Below, in pieces: positions 34,699 to 44,225 of a DNA stretch of 64,000 bases (the stretch's first letter is position 1; each line of letters begins with the position of its first letter). Both the position numbers and the translations under genes were made by a program. The DNA is taken from contig CAYUTA010000002.1 in the NCBI GenBank assembly GCA_964447605.1, forward strand, positions 1 to 64,000, in the 5' to 3' direction. Source of the stretch: CAYUTA01 sp964447605. GTDB taxonomy: Bacteria; Bacillota; Clostridia; Christensenellales; CAG-138. Under the pieces are notes generated by a model. That model was not told the origin of the DNA. It saw nothing but the letters and a program-made list of their open reading frames with translations, and made no database searches.

Positions 34699-37041
34699 AT
34701 GGGCATAGGAAAGTCCGTGATACGGCAGGACGCCATTGAAAAAGCAATGGGCGCCGCAAAATATACGGAAGATATTCTGCCCCGGGGCGCGCTGATGGCG
34801 GCTACGCTGCACGGCGCCATAGCAAACGGCAAAGTAAAGGCAATCGATGTTTCGCGTGCCAATCAACTGCCGGGGGTCGTTTATGTCGCCACCTGCTTTG
34901 ATGTGCCGGATCGGCTTTACACAACGCCAGGGCATCCTTATTCGCTCGACCCAGCCCACCGTGACATTGCAGACAAGCGCATGCTGACCAGGGATGTGCG
35001 CTATTACGGCGATGATGTGGCGGTTGTTGTGGCGGAAGACGGACTGACGGCCAGGAAGGCCCTGTCGCTGATCACGGTTGAATACGAAGAAGGCCCGCCG
35101 CTGCTGAACGCGGAGGCGGCCAGGGCATCCGGCCCGCTCCATCCGGAATGCTTCGACACGAATGTTTTTGCAGGCCTTGATTATGCGGTAAAGGACGGAC
35201 GGATTGCCGGTATTGGCTTTCCCGGCATAAAGCGGTATGCCGAGGAGATTCAGTCAGTCGCAACTCCAACGGACCTGGCCCTGGGCGTTACCTATCGCGT
35301 GCCGCAGGTTCATGCCTGCCATATCGAAAACATCACCTGCTTTGCCTATATGGAGGGCAAACGCATCATGGTGGTCACAGCCACGCAGGTGCCGCACATC
35401 ATGCGGCGCATCGTGTCGGAGGCCATTTCATATCCGCTTGGGGATATTCGTGTCATCAAACCCTATGTGGGCGGCGCTTTCGGAAACAAGCAGGATGTAT
35501 ACTACGAGCCGCTCGCGGCCTGGCTGACGCAAAAGCTCGGCGGCCGTTGCGTGGCGTTCCTATTGTCCCGGGAGGAAACGTTTGTCAACAGCCGGACCCG
35601 CCATGGGATGCAGATGGACCTGAGCGCCGTCTATGGCGACAACCGCTTTAAGCTGAGAAGGGCGAACCTGATCTGTGACCAGGGCGCCCATGCCGCCCAC
35701 GGCCATGCGGTCGCCGCAAATGCAATTATAAATTTTGATTATCTGTATGAAAGCGACCGCTGTATCGGCGAGTCCTGCTCCGTCTATATGAATAAACCCA
35801 GCGGCGGCGCTCTGCGCGGCTACGGCATTCCGCAGATCAACTTTGCCATGGAAGCGTTTATGGATGAGTTGGCGGCAAAGCTTGGCCGCGACCCGCTGGA
35901 ACTAAGGCGCGCGCATATGACAAAGCCGGGCTTTGTGGACCCCTTCAACGGGATCGCGGCATTGAGCAACGGCCTGGAGGCCTGTGTCGTCCGCGGCATG
36001 GAATTGACGGATTATGAAAACACCCGCGCGCGCTACGGGCAGGCAAACGCAGCGTCGAAGAACATCCGCCGGGGTATCGGCATGGCCATATACATCTATA
36101 CCACCAGCCTTGGCAGGATTGCACTGGAAACCTCATCCGCACGTATCGTGCTGAACCAAAACGGCAGCGTTCAGCTTCAGGTGGGAGCCACCGAACTTGG
36201 ACAGGGCTCAGACACCGCTTTTGCGCAGATGGCCTCCGAAGTGCTCAAAATTCCGGAAGATAAGATACATGTGGTATCCAACCAGGATACGGATGTGTGC
36301 CCTTATGACCCCGGCGCCTTTGCGTCCAGGCAGACGTTTGTTGCCGGCAGCGCGGTCAAGCAGACGGCAGAGCAGCTCAAAACGCGGGTTCTGGAGGTTG
36401 CGGCGCGGCTCGCCGGCCTGCCTGCGGACACGATGGACCTGTCCGAGACGGGTGTGGTTGCAAAGGGCGACGGCAAAGCGCTCTATACGCTGGAAGAGAT
36501 CGCGCTTCATTCCCTGTACGATATAAAGAACAGCCGGCATCTCACGGCCGAATCCACCTGCTGTATGAAGGAGAACGCATTTTCCTTTGGCGCGTGCTTT
36601 GCCGACGTATCAGTGGATGTGCCGGTGGGCAAAGCAACGGTCAACAAGCTTGCCATTGTGCTTGACAGCGGAAGAATTATCAACCCGGCATTGGCAAAGG
36701 CACAGGTTCATGGCGGCGTATCCATGGGGCTTGGATACGCGCTGATGGAGCAGATGCTGTTTGATCCGAAGACCGGAAAGATGCGCAACGACAATCTGCT
36801 GGATTACAAGATTCCGACGGCCATGGATATGCCGGAGATCGTCGTGGATTTTGTGGAGACAGAGGAGCCTGAGGCGCCGTTCGGAAACAAATCTCTGGGC
36901 GAGCCGCCGGTGATTCCAACGGCTCCCGCCATCCGCAACGCGATTCTGCATGCAACAGGCGTCGCCATGCGCGAGCTGCCAATGACCCCCCAGCGCTTGG
37001 TGGAAGCATTTACAAAAGCCGGGCTTGTTGAGGAGGGCTGA
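34699..37041 (+). CDS. xdhA: Xanthine dehydrogenase-type molybdenum-binding subunit
   Basis: A 780-residue large subunit of a molybdenum hydroxylase. N-terminal hammerhead domain (AMGAAKYTEDILPRGALMAATL), then the molybdopterin region with KPYVGGAFGNKQDVYYEP, SGGALRGYG, and the C-terminal GEPPVIPTAPAIRNAI, which contains the catalytic Glu. The enzyme hydroxylates purines such as hypoxanthine or xanthine; nicotinate-type substrates cannot be excluded. Start at 34699 follows GGTGGAGACGGAG; 34663 is an alternative. The FAD and Fe-S subunits follow 3 bases after it and with an 8-base overlap. No cofactor maturation genes (XdhC type) are in the window. Confidence 0.92.
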   Translation: MGIGKSVIRQDAIEKAMGAAKYTEDILPRGALMAATLHGAIANGKVKAIDVSRANQLPGVVYVATCFDVPDRLYTTPGHPYSLDPAHRDIADKRMLTRDVRYYGDDVAVVVAEDGLTARKALSLITVEYEEGPPLLNAEAARASGPLHPECFDTNVFAGLDYAVKDGRIAGIGFPGIKRYAEEIQSVATPTDLALGVTYRVPQVHACHIENITCFAYMEGKRIMVVTATQVPHIMRRIVSEAISYPLGDIRVIKPYVGGAFGNKQDVYYEPLAAWLTQKLGGRCVAFLLSREETFVNSRTRHGMQMDLSAVYGDNRFKLRRANLICDQGAHAAHGHAVAANAIINFDYLYESDRCIGESCSVYMNKPSGGALRGYGIPQINFAMEAFMDELAAKLGRDPLELRRAHMTKPGFVDPFNGIAALSNGLEACVVRGMELTDYENTRARYGQANAASKNIRRGIGMAIYIYTTSLGRIALETSSARIVLNQNGSVQLQVGATELGQGSDTAFAQMASEVLKIPEDKIHVVSNQDTDVCPYDPGAFASRQTFVAGSAVKQTAEQLKTRVLEVAARLAGLPADTMDLSETGVVAKGDGKALYTLEEIALHSLYDIKNSRHLTAESTCCMKENAFSFGACFADVSVDVPVGKATVNKLAIVLDSGRIINPALAKAQVHGGVSMGLGYALMEQMLFDPKTGKMRNDNLLDYKIPTAMDMPEIVVDFVETEEPEAPFGNKSLGEPPVIPTAPAIRNAILHATGVAMRELPMTPQRLVEAFTKAGLVEEG

Positions 37042-37044
37042 GCA

Positions 37045-37929
37045 ATGTTTGATCTTGTCGGCACATATAGAGCGTCCAGCCTTCAGGATGCATTGGCCCT
37101 GCTTTCTGTATCGCCGGAAACCATCCCGGTTGCGGGAGGCACGGATGTGATGATCAAGCTGCGCAACGGCGCGCTCGCCGGAAGCAGCCTGGTCGGCATC
37201 GGACATATCAAAGAGCTAAGGGGAATTCATCTCGATGACAGCGCCCTCGTTATTGGCGCGGGGGAACGGTTCAGCGATATTTCGGCCTCACCGCTGGTGC
37301 TTGAAAAAGCCCCTGCCCTTGCCTGGGCGGCTTCTCAGGTGGGCGGGCATGAAATCCGCAACGTTGCCACCATCGGCGGCAACATCTGCAACGGCGCTGT
37401 CAGCGCGGACAGCGCGGCGCCCCTTCTGGTTTACGAAGCTTCGCTGGTGCTGGCCTCAGCGGAAGGAACGCGGCAAGTACCGGTCGCCTCGTTTTACCAG
37501 GGCCCCGGAAAAACGGTGCGAAAAGGCAATGAGCTTGCGCTGCGCTTTGAGATTCCCCGGGAAAACACGATGGATACCGGTTCCAGCTATATCAAGTTCG
37601 GCCAGCGGAACGCCATGGAGATCGCAACCCTTGGATGTGCGGCCCTGGTGCGTTTGACAAAGGACAAGCGAGCCATCGACATGCTGCATCTTGCCTTTAC
37701 GGTTGCGGGGCCGGTGCCCGTCCGGTGCCGGGAGACGGAGCGGAGGGCAAAGGGGTTGCCGGTCAAAGAAGAGACGCTGAAAACAATTTCCAGCCTGGCG
37801 CCTGAGGAGCTGACGCCGCGTGACAGCTGGCGTGCTTCAAAGGCGTTTCGGCTGCAGCTGGCAAGGGAACTGGCAGGCAGGGCGACAGAGGGCGCGATCA
37901 TTGCGGCAGGAGGAACGCTTTATGCTTAA
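37045..37929 (+). CDS. xdhB: Xanthine dehydrogenase FAD-binding subunit
   Basis: A 294-residue FAD subunit of the molybdenum hydroxylase. FAD contacts are VAGGTDVMIKLRNG (about 30-43) and TIGGNICNGAVSADSAAPLL (about 110-129), as in CO dehydrogenase medium-subunit proteins. It passes electrons from the Fe-S subunit to NAD+ or another acceptor. It begins 3 bases after the large subunit and overlaps the small subunit by 8 bases, so all three chains should be made in step. Confidence 0.92.
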   Translation: MFDLVGTYRASSLQDALALLSVSPETIPVAGGTDVMIKLRNGALAGSSLVGIGHIKELRGIHLDDSALVIGAGERFSDISASPLVLEKAPALAWAASQVGGHEIRNVATIGGNICNGAVSADSAAPLLVYEASLVLASAEGTRQVPVASFYQGPGKTVRKGNELALRFEIPRENTMDTGSSYIKFGQRNAMEIATLGCAALVRLTKDKRAIDMLHLAFTVAGPVPVRCRETERRAKGLPVKEETLKTISSLAPEELTPRDSWRASKAFRLQLARELAGRATEGAIIAAGGTLYA

Positions 37930-38392
37930 ATGTATCAAACTGACGGTGAACGGCCGGGAAAGAGAGCTGGCCGTAGATGAACGGGAGTCCTTAACGGATA
38001 TGCTGCGAAACCGTCTGGGGCTTACAAGCGTAAAGAAGGGCTGTGAGGCCGGCGAATGCGGCGCATGCACAGTGCTCATGGACGGACGGGCGGTTAACAG
38101 CTGTATTCAGCTTGCGGTTTGGGCGGACGGGCACGAGATCCGCACCGTGGAAAGCCTGGGTCAATGCGGTAAACTGCATCCGCTCCAGCAGGCATTTGTA
38201 GAGCAGGCGGCAATTCAGTGCGGCTTTTGTACGCCGGGCGTGATTATGGCCGGGATGGAGTTGGTGGAATCCGGAAAGCGCTATACCCGGGAAGAGGTCA
38301 AAAAGCACATCGAAGGGCATCTGTGCCGGTGCACCGGCTATGAGAACATCATCGCGGCTATCCTGTCGGTGGTTGGGAAGGAAAACGGGTAA
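37922..38392 (+). CDS. xdhC: Xanthine dehydrogenase [2Fe-2S] subunit
   Basis: A 156-residue Fe-S subunit with two clusters: the plant-type site GCEAGECGACTVLMDG plus Cys near 60, and the C-terminal helical site QCGFCTPG and CRCTGY. It links the molybdenum centre to FAD. Start ATG 37922 follows GCAGGAGGAACG. The symbol is used for the Fe-S subunit, not the maturation factor that shares the name in other bacteria. Confidence 0.92.
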   Translation: MLKCIKLTVNGRERELAVDERESLTDMLRNRLGLTSVKKGCEAGECGACTVLMDGRAVNSCIQLAVWADGHEIRTVESLGQCGKLHPLQQAFVEQAAIQCGFCTPGVIMAGMELVESGKRYTREEVKKHIEGHLCRCTGYENIIAAILSVVGKENG

Positions 38393-38407
38393 TGGAGGAG
38401 CAGACGT

Positions 38408-39148
38408 ATGGAAAATAAGCCTGGCCCGGCTGCTTTGCGCACAAAGCTTTTGTACGAAATGAAGGAAGGCATCTATCGGAATGAAAAGCGTCTGCCGCCC
38501 GAGGCAATGCTGGCCGAAACCCTCGGCGTCAGCCGGACGTTAATTCGCGATGTGCTGGGAACCCTGGAACGCGAAGGCTATATCAGTCGCCGTCAGGGTA
38601 TTGGAACCATTATCAACCGGCACGTTTTCGACGTTCCGCTGAGAATGGATTTTGAGATCGAATTTGCCGACCGCGTTCGGGCCATGGGATACGAGCCGGA
38701 AACCATTCTGACAGATGTCTCAACGGTACTTTCCGATAAACGCATGGCCGAAAAATTAGGGGTTGCCCTCAGCTCGCCGGTGTTCCGGGTATGCAAGCTT
38801 GTAAAGGCAAGCGGGAGAAGCGCCATCTACTGCATGGATCACATCTCGTTTCAGACAATCTGCGATTACGGCTATCAGCGGCAGGAGCTGGAGGCGCCGA
38901 TCTTTGAGTTTCTCCGCCGGTACTGTAACACGGATGTCCATCTTGATCTGACGGAGGTCAACGCGGTGGTTGCAGATGAAGCCCTGGCGTCAATTATGGA
39001 GATACCGGTAGGCGCGCCGCTATTGAACATGGACGAGCTGTTTTATAACATCGAAGGGCAGCCGATCATGTGGTCTTTAGAATACTATACGCCCAATGTG
39101 ATGAAATACACGGTTTTGCGCAAGCGTCCGTCCCAGTTTGACCTTTGA
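38408..39148 (+). CDS. GntR family (HutC/UTRA) transcription regulator
   Basis: A 246-residue regulator: N-terminal winged helix (PPEAMLAETLGVSRTLIRDVL as recognition part, about 30-50) and a UTRA ligand domain (about 85-240), which binds small molecules. It lies inside the purine operon, 15 bases after the Fe-S subunit, behind GGAGGAG. It probably represses the locus until a purine or catabolite binds. The 16-base palindrome over the upstream promoter is the candidate operator. Confidence 0.9.
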   Translation: MENKPGPAALRTKLLYEMKEGIYRNEKRLPPEAMLAETLGVSRTLIRDVLGTLEREGYISRRQGIGTIINRHVFDVPLRMDFEIEFADRVRAMGYEPETILTDVSTVLSDKRMAEKLGVALSSPVFRVCKLVKASGRSAIYCMDHISFQTICDYGYQRQELEAPIFEFLRRYCNTDVHLDLTEVNAVVADEALASIMEIPVGAPLLNMDELFYNIEGQPIMWSLEYYTPNVMKYTVLRKRPSQFDL

Positions 39149-39185
39149 GTATGAATAAGTTCGAAAGAAAGGCTGCAGGTTTGCT

Positions 39186-40571
39186 ATGAAGACACTGATT
39201 CGGGGTGCAAAAGCCATTGTCACCTGTGATGCGCACGACGCCGTGCTGCGGGATGCGGATATCCTCATCAACGGCAATGTGATTGAAGCCGTCGGCAAAA
39301 ATCTTTCCGCAGACGGAGCAAGGGTCATTGACGGCCGGGATAAGTTTGTTTATCCGGGCCTGGTAAACACGCATCATCATTTTTTTCAGACCTTTGTCCG
39401 CAATTTAAAAACCGTGGATTATCCCAACCTGGAAGTGGTGGACTGGCTGCGGGAAATCTATGTCATATTTCAAAAAATCAATGCGGACGTCGTATACTAT
39501 TCCTCCATCACCGCCATGGGCGATCTGATTAAGCACGGCTGCACCACTGCATTTGATCATCATTATTGCTTTACGCATGCGTCTGGCCCGGCGACCATTG
39601 ATCAGCAGATGGAAGCGGCGGAGCTGATGGGCATCCGTTTTGTCGCCGGCCGCGGCGCCAATACACTGCCCGAGCGCGAGGGCAGCACCATTCCGGAGGA
39701 AATGCTGGAAACCACCGATGGGTTCCTGCAGGACTGCGAACGCATCATCGGGCGTTATCATGATGCGTCTCCCTTTTCCATGCGGCAGGTTGTGGTAGCC
39801 CCCTGCCAGCCCGTGAACTGCTATAAGGAAACCTTTATTGAAGCCCTCGCCTTTGCTCGCTCAAAGGGCGTCCGGCTGCACACCCATATGGGCGAGGGGG
39901 AAAATGCAGCCATGCAGGCCCGGTGGGGCAGGCGCACGCTGGATTGGCTCGAAAACATCGGTTTTGTGGGGGATGATATCTGGGTTGCGCATGCCTGGGA
40001 GATTCCGCCGGAAGAATACCGCCGCATGGGGCGTTATGGCATGGGCGTTTCACACTGCCCCGGGCCTGCTATTCTGGGCGGCTTCATGCCGCTGAATATC
40101 CCGGACATGCAGGCAAACGGCGTGGTGGTGAGCCTTGGCTGCGACGGATCGGCAACCAACGACTCCTCCAACCCGCTGGATTCGTTGAGAATGGCATATC
40201 TTATGCAGGCGTCGCAGAGCAAAGCGCGCGGCGGAAGTATGCTGCCCTACGATATCCTGAAAATTGCAACCGCGGGCGGAGCAAAGACGCTTGGGCGGGC
40301 GGAAATCGGCTCCCTTGAAGTCGGCAAGGCCGCGGACTTGTTTCTGGTGGATACGAGCGTGTTTGAATTCACCGGCACGCTGCATGATCCAAAAAATGTT
40401 CTGGCCCGTACCGGCATCACCGGGCCCGTGTGGCTCACCATGATCAACGGTCAGGTGGTGTATGAAAACGGCGCGCTGACCCGGGTGGATGAGAAAAAAC
40501 TTGCCCGCGAAGCAGAAGCCGTATGCGAGCGTGTACTGAGAAACACCTGCCGGGCGTTTCAGAATCTTTAA
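39186..40571 (+). CDS. Amidohydrolase, 8-oxoguanine deaminase-like
   Basis: A 461-residue amidohydrolase-superfamily deaminase (TrzA/AtzA/8-oxoguanine deaminase group). Metal ligands: NTHHHFFQTF (His63, His65), HTHMGEGE, AHAWEI and the Asp in LGCDGSATNDSSN. The NDSSN stretch is typical of 8-oxoguanine and isoxanthopterin deaminases as I recall them. In this locus it would deaminate an oxidised or normal guanine-type base, with the xanthine dehydrogenase acting on the product. Guanine deaminase and cytosine/isocytosine deaminase are alternatives. Confidence 0.85.
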   Translation: MKTLIRGAKAIVTCDAHDAVLRDADILINGNVIEAVGKNLSADGARVIDGRDKFVYPGLVNTHHHFFQTFVRNLKTVDYPNLEVVDWLREIYVIFQKINADVVYYSSITAMGDLIKHGCTTAFDHHYCFTHASGPATIDQQMEAAELMGIRFVAGRGANTLPEREGSTIPEEMLETTDGFLQDCERIIGRYHDASPFSMRQVVVAPCQPVNCYKETFIEALAFARSKGVRLHTHMGEGENAAMQARWGRRTLDWLENIGFVGDDIWVAHAWEIPPEEYRRMGRYGMGVSHCPGPAILGGFMPLNIPDMQANGVVVSLGCDGSATNDSSNPLDSLRMAYLMQASQSKARGGSMLPYDILKIATAGGAKTLGRAEIGSLEVGKAADLFLVDTSVFEFTGTLHDPKNVLARTGITGPVWLTMINGQVVYENGALTRVDEKKLAREAEAVCERVLRNTCRAFQNL

Positions 40572-40587
40572 GCCTGAAAGAGGAGGA

Positions 40588-42117
40588 ATGATGGCAACAC
40601 CGATTTTGAAAATGCGGGGCATTACAAAGCGCTTTCCCGGTGTGCTTGCAAACGATAAGGTGGACCTGACCCTGTATCCCGGCGAAATCCATGCGTTGCT
40701 GGGGGAGAATGGCGCGGGTAAAAGTACTTTGATGAACGTGCTCACCGGCATATACTATCCAAACGAGGGCAAGATTTACTATAAGGGCGAGCTTGTGAAG
40801 GTCCACAGCACCAAAGCGGCGGCAGAGCTTGGCATTGGCATGGTACACCAGCACTTTAAGCTCATCGACACGCTCAGCGTAGCGGAGAATGTCTTCCTCG
40901 TATCCAAGCGCTGCCGTTTCCTGCTGAAAAAGGAAAAGATCAACCGACAGGTGGAGCGCTGCGCAAAGGAGTACAACCTGAACCTGGATCCGTCCGCAAG
41001 GGTATGGCAGCTTTCCATCGGCGAGCAGCAGAGGGTGGAGATCGTCAAGCTGCTGTTTTGCAGGGCGGAGATCCTGATTCTGGATGAACCGACCGCCGTG
41101 CTGACGCCACAGGAATCAAAGGATTTGTTTACTGCTCTGAGACGCATGGCGGACAGCGGAAAAACGGTCATGTTCATCACCCACAAGATGAACGAGGTGA
41201 TGCGCTATGCAGACCGCATCACCGTGTTGCGGGACGGCAGGTCCATTGCCAGCATGCTGCGGGCCGAGACCAGCGCGGAGGATCTTACAACCAGAATGGT
41301 TGGAAGGCCGCTTTCGCCTGCCGCGGGGAAAACTGAGAAGACCGGCGGCGGCAAGATCGCCCTTTCCCTCGAAAACGTCTGCGCCAAAGGCGATAAGGGC
41401 GTCAATGCTCTGACAAACGTAACGCTGCACATCAACAGCGGAGAGATTTTAGGCGTTGCGGGCGTTGCCGGCAACGGTCAAAGAGAGTTGGCAGAGGTGA
41501 TTACAGGCCTTCGTCCGGCGACGTCCGGGGTCATCCGAATGGGCGCGGGGGAGATCACAAACCGTACGCCGAAACAAATACTGCGCACAGGTGTGGCAAG
41601 CATCCCGGAGGACCGCATCGGCACGGGTCTTGTTTCCTCCATGAATCTGTATGAAAACGCGATATTGCGCGATTACGATCAACCGCCCTGCAGTCAGATG
41701 GGGCTGCTCAATTATACGGCGATCAAGCGGCGCGCGGAGACGTTCGCAGCAAAGCACCGGATCAAAAATGCCGGCCTGACAAAGCCGGTTGGCCTGATGT
41801 CCGGCGGAAATCTGCAAAAGCTGCTTATCGCCCGGGAGATTAATGGCGAACCCGGCGTCATCATTGCGGCGTATCCGGTCCATGGGCTGGATATCGGGGC
41901 AACGGCGGCCATTCACGATATTTTGATTGCCCAGCGAAACCGGGGCGCCGCCATCCTGTTGATCTCTGAGGATCTGGATGAATTATTCGAGCTTTCGGAT
42001 CGTATTACGGCGCTCAATGAAGGCAGGATAATGGGCGTTTATGATGTTGCAGAGGCGGATTATGAAAAAATCGGTCGGATGATGCTGGGCACGGCCAGAT
42101 CGGAGGTTACGGTATGA
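40588..42117 (+). CDS. Nucleoside-type ABC transporter, ATP-binding protein
   Basis: A 509-residue double ABC ATPase of the BMP/NupA (YufO) family. The first half has Walker A GENGAGKST (about 37-45), signature LSIGEQQ and Walker B ILILDEPTAVLTP. The second half is a degenerate ATPase with GVAGNGQRELAEV, MSGGNLQKL and VIIAAYPVHGLDIG. This is standard for the family. Two ATG codons lie behind AGAGGAGGA (40588, 40591); the second has better spacing. It ends in an ATGA overlap with the first permease. Confidence 0.93.
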   Translation: MMATPILKMRGITKRFPGVLANDKVDLTLYPGEIHALLGENGAGKSTLMNVLTGIYYPNEGKIYYKGELVKVHSTKAAAELGIGMVHQHFKLIDTLSVAENVFLVSKRCRFLLKKEKINRQVERCAKEYNLNLDPSARVWQLSIGEQQRVEIVKLLFCRAEILILDEPTAVLTPQESKDLFTALRRMADSGKTVMFITHKMNEVMRYADRITVLRDGRSIASMLRAETSAEDLTTRMVGRPLSPAAGKTEKTGGGKIALSLENVCAKGDKGVNALTNVTLHINSGEILGVAGVAGNGQRELAEVITGLRPATSGVIRMGAGEITNRTPKQILRTGVASIPEDRIGTGLVSSMNLYENAILRDYDQPPCSQMGLLNYTAIKRRAETFAAKHRIKNAGLTKPVGLMSGGNLQKLLIAREINGEPGVIIAAYPVHGLDIGATAAIHDILIAQRNRGAAILLISEDLDELFELSDRITALNEGRIMGVYDVAEADYEKIGRMMLGTARSEVTV

Positions 42118-43217
42118 TGGGACGAATCGCCATCCGGTTTGAAAAGCGGGAGCGGCTTGCGCCCTGGATGCGGGCGGCTGTGCCGGTGATTTGCGTACTG
42201 CTGGCTCTTATATGCTGTGCGGCAATCATCGCCATTCAGGGCTTTGATCCCGTCAAGGTATATATCAGACTGTTGCAAGGCGGATTCGGCTCCGGTTCCA
42301 GGATCTCGGAAAGCGTACTGCAGGGAATCCCCCTCATGCTTTGCGGCCTTGGCGTTGCGATGGCGCTTAAGATGTCCGTCAATAACATCGGCGCCGAGGG
42401 ACAGTTTGCCATCGGAGCGTTTTGTGCAACCGGTATCGTTCTGTTTTGCCCGGGCATACCCAGCCGGCTTGTGCTGCCCTTGGGTATGCTTGCCGGCTTT
42501 GCCGGAGGCGCTGTCTGGGCAATGCTCGCCGTTGCGCCGCGGGCGTTTCTTGGAGTGAACGAAACCATTGTAACGCTGATGTTCAACTACGTGGCCCTGT
42601 ATTTTGTAGATTACTGGTGCTATGGACCCTGGCGGGACTCCGCCGGATCCAATATGCCTTACACGGCTGTGTTTCCAGAGCATGCAAAGCTTTCCACGCT
42701 GTTTGGCACCCGGGTTCATACCGGGCTGATCATGGCGATGACAGCCGCGGTGCTCATCTATCTGTTTTATCAGAAGACTGCCAGAGGCTATCAGATGCGG
42801 GTTATCGGCGCGAATGCGCGTGCGGCCCGGTATGCCGGCATGAACATTATCTCAAACATTTTGCTGGTTATGCTCATGTCCGGCGGGCTGGCCGGGCTGG
42901 CAGGCTCAACTTATGTGACGGGCGTGGTATATCGCCTGCAGCCGAACCTGCCAAACGGCGCGGGTTACACCGCCATCATCATTGCGTACCTGGCAAAGTT
43001 CAATCCCTTCATCGTGCTGCTCATCGCAGTATTGTTCGGAGGGCTGACCCAGGGCGGATACAGCATGCAGATTATCGGCGTATCCCCGCGCGTGGTTACA
43101 ATGATGCAGGGCGCAATCCTCTTTTTTGTGCTGGGCGGCGAAATATTTCTGCGCAACCGCCTGGTGATCAAACGAACAGGGACGGAGGTATCCGGCGAAG
43201 CGCCGGAGCAAGCTTGA
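42114..43217 (+). CDS. Nucleoside-type ABC transporter permease 1
   Basis: A 367-residue membrane protein of the BPD_transp_2 (NupB/YufP) family with about eight to ten hydrophobic segments. The family core NNIGAEGQFAIGAF is near 90-103, and the EAA-like region YQMRVIGANARAARYAGM is near 224-241. It forms half of the membrane channel. ATGA overlap with the ATPase and 3 bases to the second permease. Confidence 0.93.
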   Translation: MMGRIAIRFEKRERLAPWMRAAVPVICVLLALICCAAIIAIQGFDPVKVYIRLLQGGFGSGSRISESVLQGIPLMLCGLGVAMALKMSVNNIGAEGQFAIGAFCATGIVLFCPGIPSRLVLPLGMLAGFAGGAVWAMLAVAPRAFLGVNETIVTLMFNYVALYFVDYWCYGPWRDSAGSNMPYTAVFPEHAKLSTLFGTRVHTGLIMAMTAAVLIYLFYQKTARGYQMRVIGANARAARYAGMNIISNILLVMLMSGGLAGLAGSTYVTGVVYRLQPNLPNGAGYTAIIIAYLAKFNPFIVLLIAVLFGGLTQGGYSMQIIGVSPRVVTMMQGAILFFVLGGEIFLRNRLVIKRTGTEVSGEAPEQA

Positions 43218-43220
43218 CAG

Positions 43221-44147
43221 ATGGACGTTTTGATTTCGATACTGAGCGCAGCCATTACTTCCTCCGGCGCGGTTATGTACGCCGCCATCGGCGAGATCAT
43301 CTCCGAGCGCAGCGGCGTGATCAATCTCGGCCTTGAGGGTGTTATGCTTATGGGCGCTGTTGCCGGATATGTAACGGTGGTCAAAACCGGCTCACTGGCC
43401 CTTGGCGTGCTGGCAGCGGTCGGCGCCGGCGCGCTGCTCGGACTGTTTTATGCAATCGTTTCCATTACGCTTCAGGCAAACCAAATCGTATCCGGCCTTG
43501 CCATGGTAATATTGGGAACCGGCATGTCCGGGTTTATCGGCAAGGATTATGCGGGCATTGTTTCAGGCGTTTCCTTTTCGAAGGCCCCCATTCCGCTGCT
43601 TTCCAGGATTCCCGTAATCGGGAGCGTGCTGTTCAATCAGAACATCTTGATTTACGCGCTGTACCTGCTTGTGCCGCTGATGATGGTTTATATCTATAAG
43701 ACGCGGCCGGGACTGCGGCTGCGTGCGCTTGGAGAAAATCCTTCGGTGCTGGACGCGGCCGGCTACCAAATATATCTGGCCCGGTATGCATATGTCATCG
43801 CGGGCAGCGCAATCGTGGCGCTGGGCGGGGCATATGTAACGCTGTGCTATACCCCTTCCTGGTATGATCAAATCACGGCGGGCGCAGGATGGATTGCCGC
43901 GGCGCTTGTCATTTTTTCCGGCTGGAACCCGTTGTACGCGTTTCTCGGCGCCATGCTGTTTGGCGGCGTGTCTGCCGTAGGCCTCAGGCTGCAGTTGATG
44001 GGGGTCGAGATATCCAGCTTCTTCATCAGTATGCTGCCTTATCTTTGTACGGTGGTCGTTCTGATCCTTTCCACCGGCAGCTTCCGCGCAAAACGGTCTG
44101 CAGCGCCGGCAATGCTCGGGAAGTATTATGATCGTGAGTCCCGCTAG
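43221..44147 (+). CDS. Nucleoside-type ABC transporter permease 2
   Basis: A 308-residue membrane protein (NupC/YufQ family), about eight to nine hydrophobic segments. It has EIISERSGVINLGLEGVMLM near the start and RLRALGENPSVLDAAGYQ as the coupling helix region. It pairs with permease 1. Start ATG 43221, directly after the stop of permease 1. Confidence 0.93.
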   Translation: MDVLISILSAAITSSGAVMYAAIGEIISERSGVINLGLEGVMLMGAVAGYVTVVKTGSLALGVLAAVGAGALLGLFYAIVSITLQANQIVSGLAMVILGTGMSGFIGKDYAGIVSGVSFSKAPIPLLSRIPVIGSVLFNQNILIYALYLLVPLMMVYIYKTRPGLRLRALGENPSVLDAAGYQIYLARYAYVIAGSAIVALGGAYVTLCYTPSWYDQITAGAGWIAAALVIFSGWNPLYAFLGAMLFGGVSAVGLRLQLMGVEISSFFISMLPYLCTVVVLILSTGSFRAKRSAAPAMLGKYYDRESR

Positions 44148-44225
44148 CGGCCGCTGTTCTTTGGCGCGGCAACGATTGGTGCAGGGAATTTTCCCTTTGT
44201 CAAAAATAAATAAAGGAGAGTAAGT

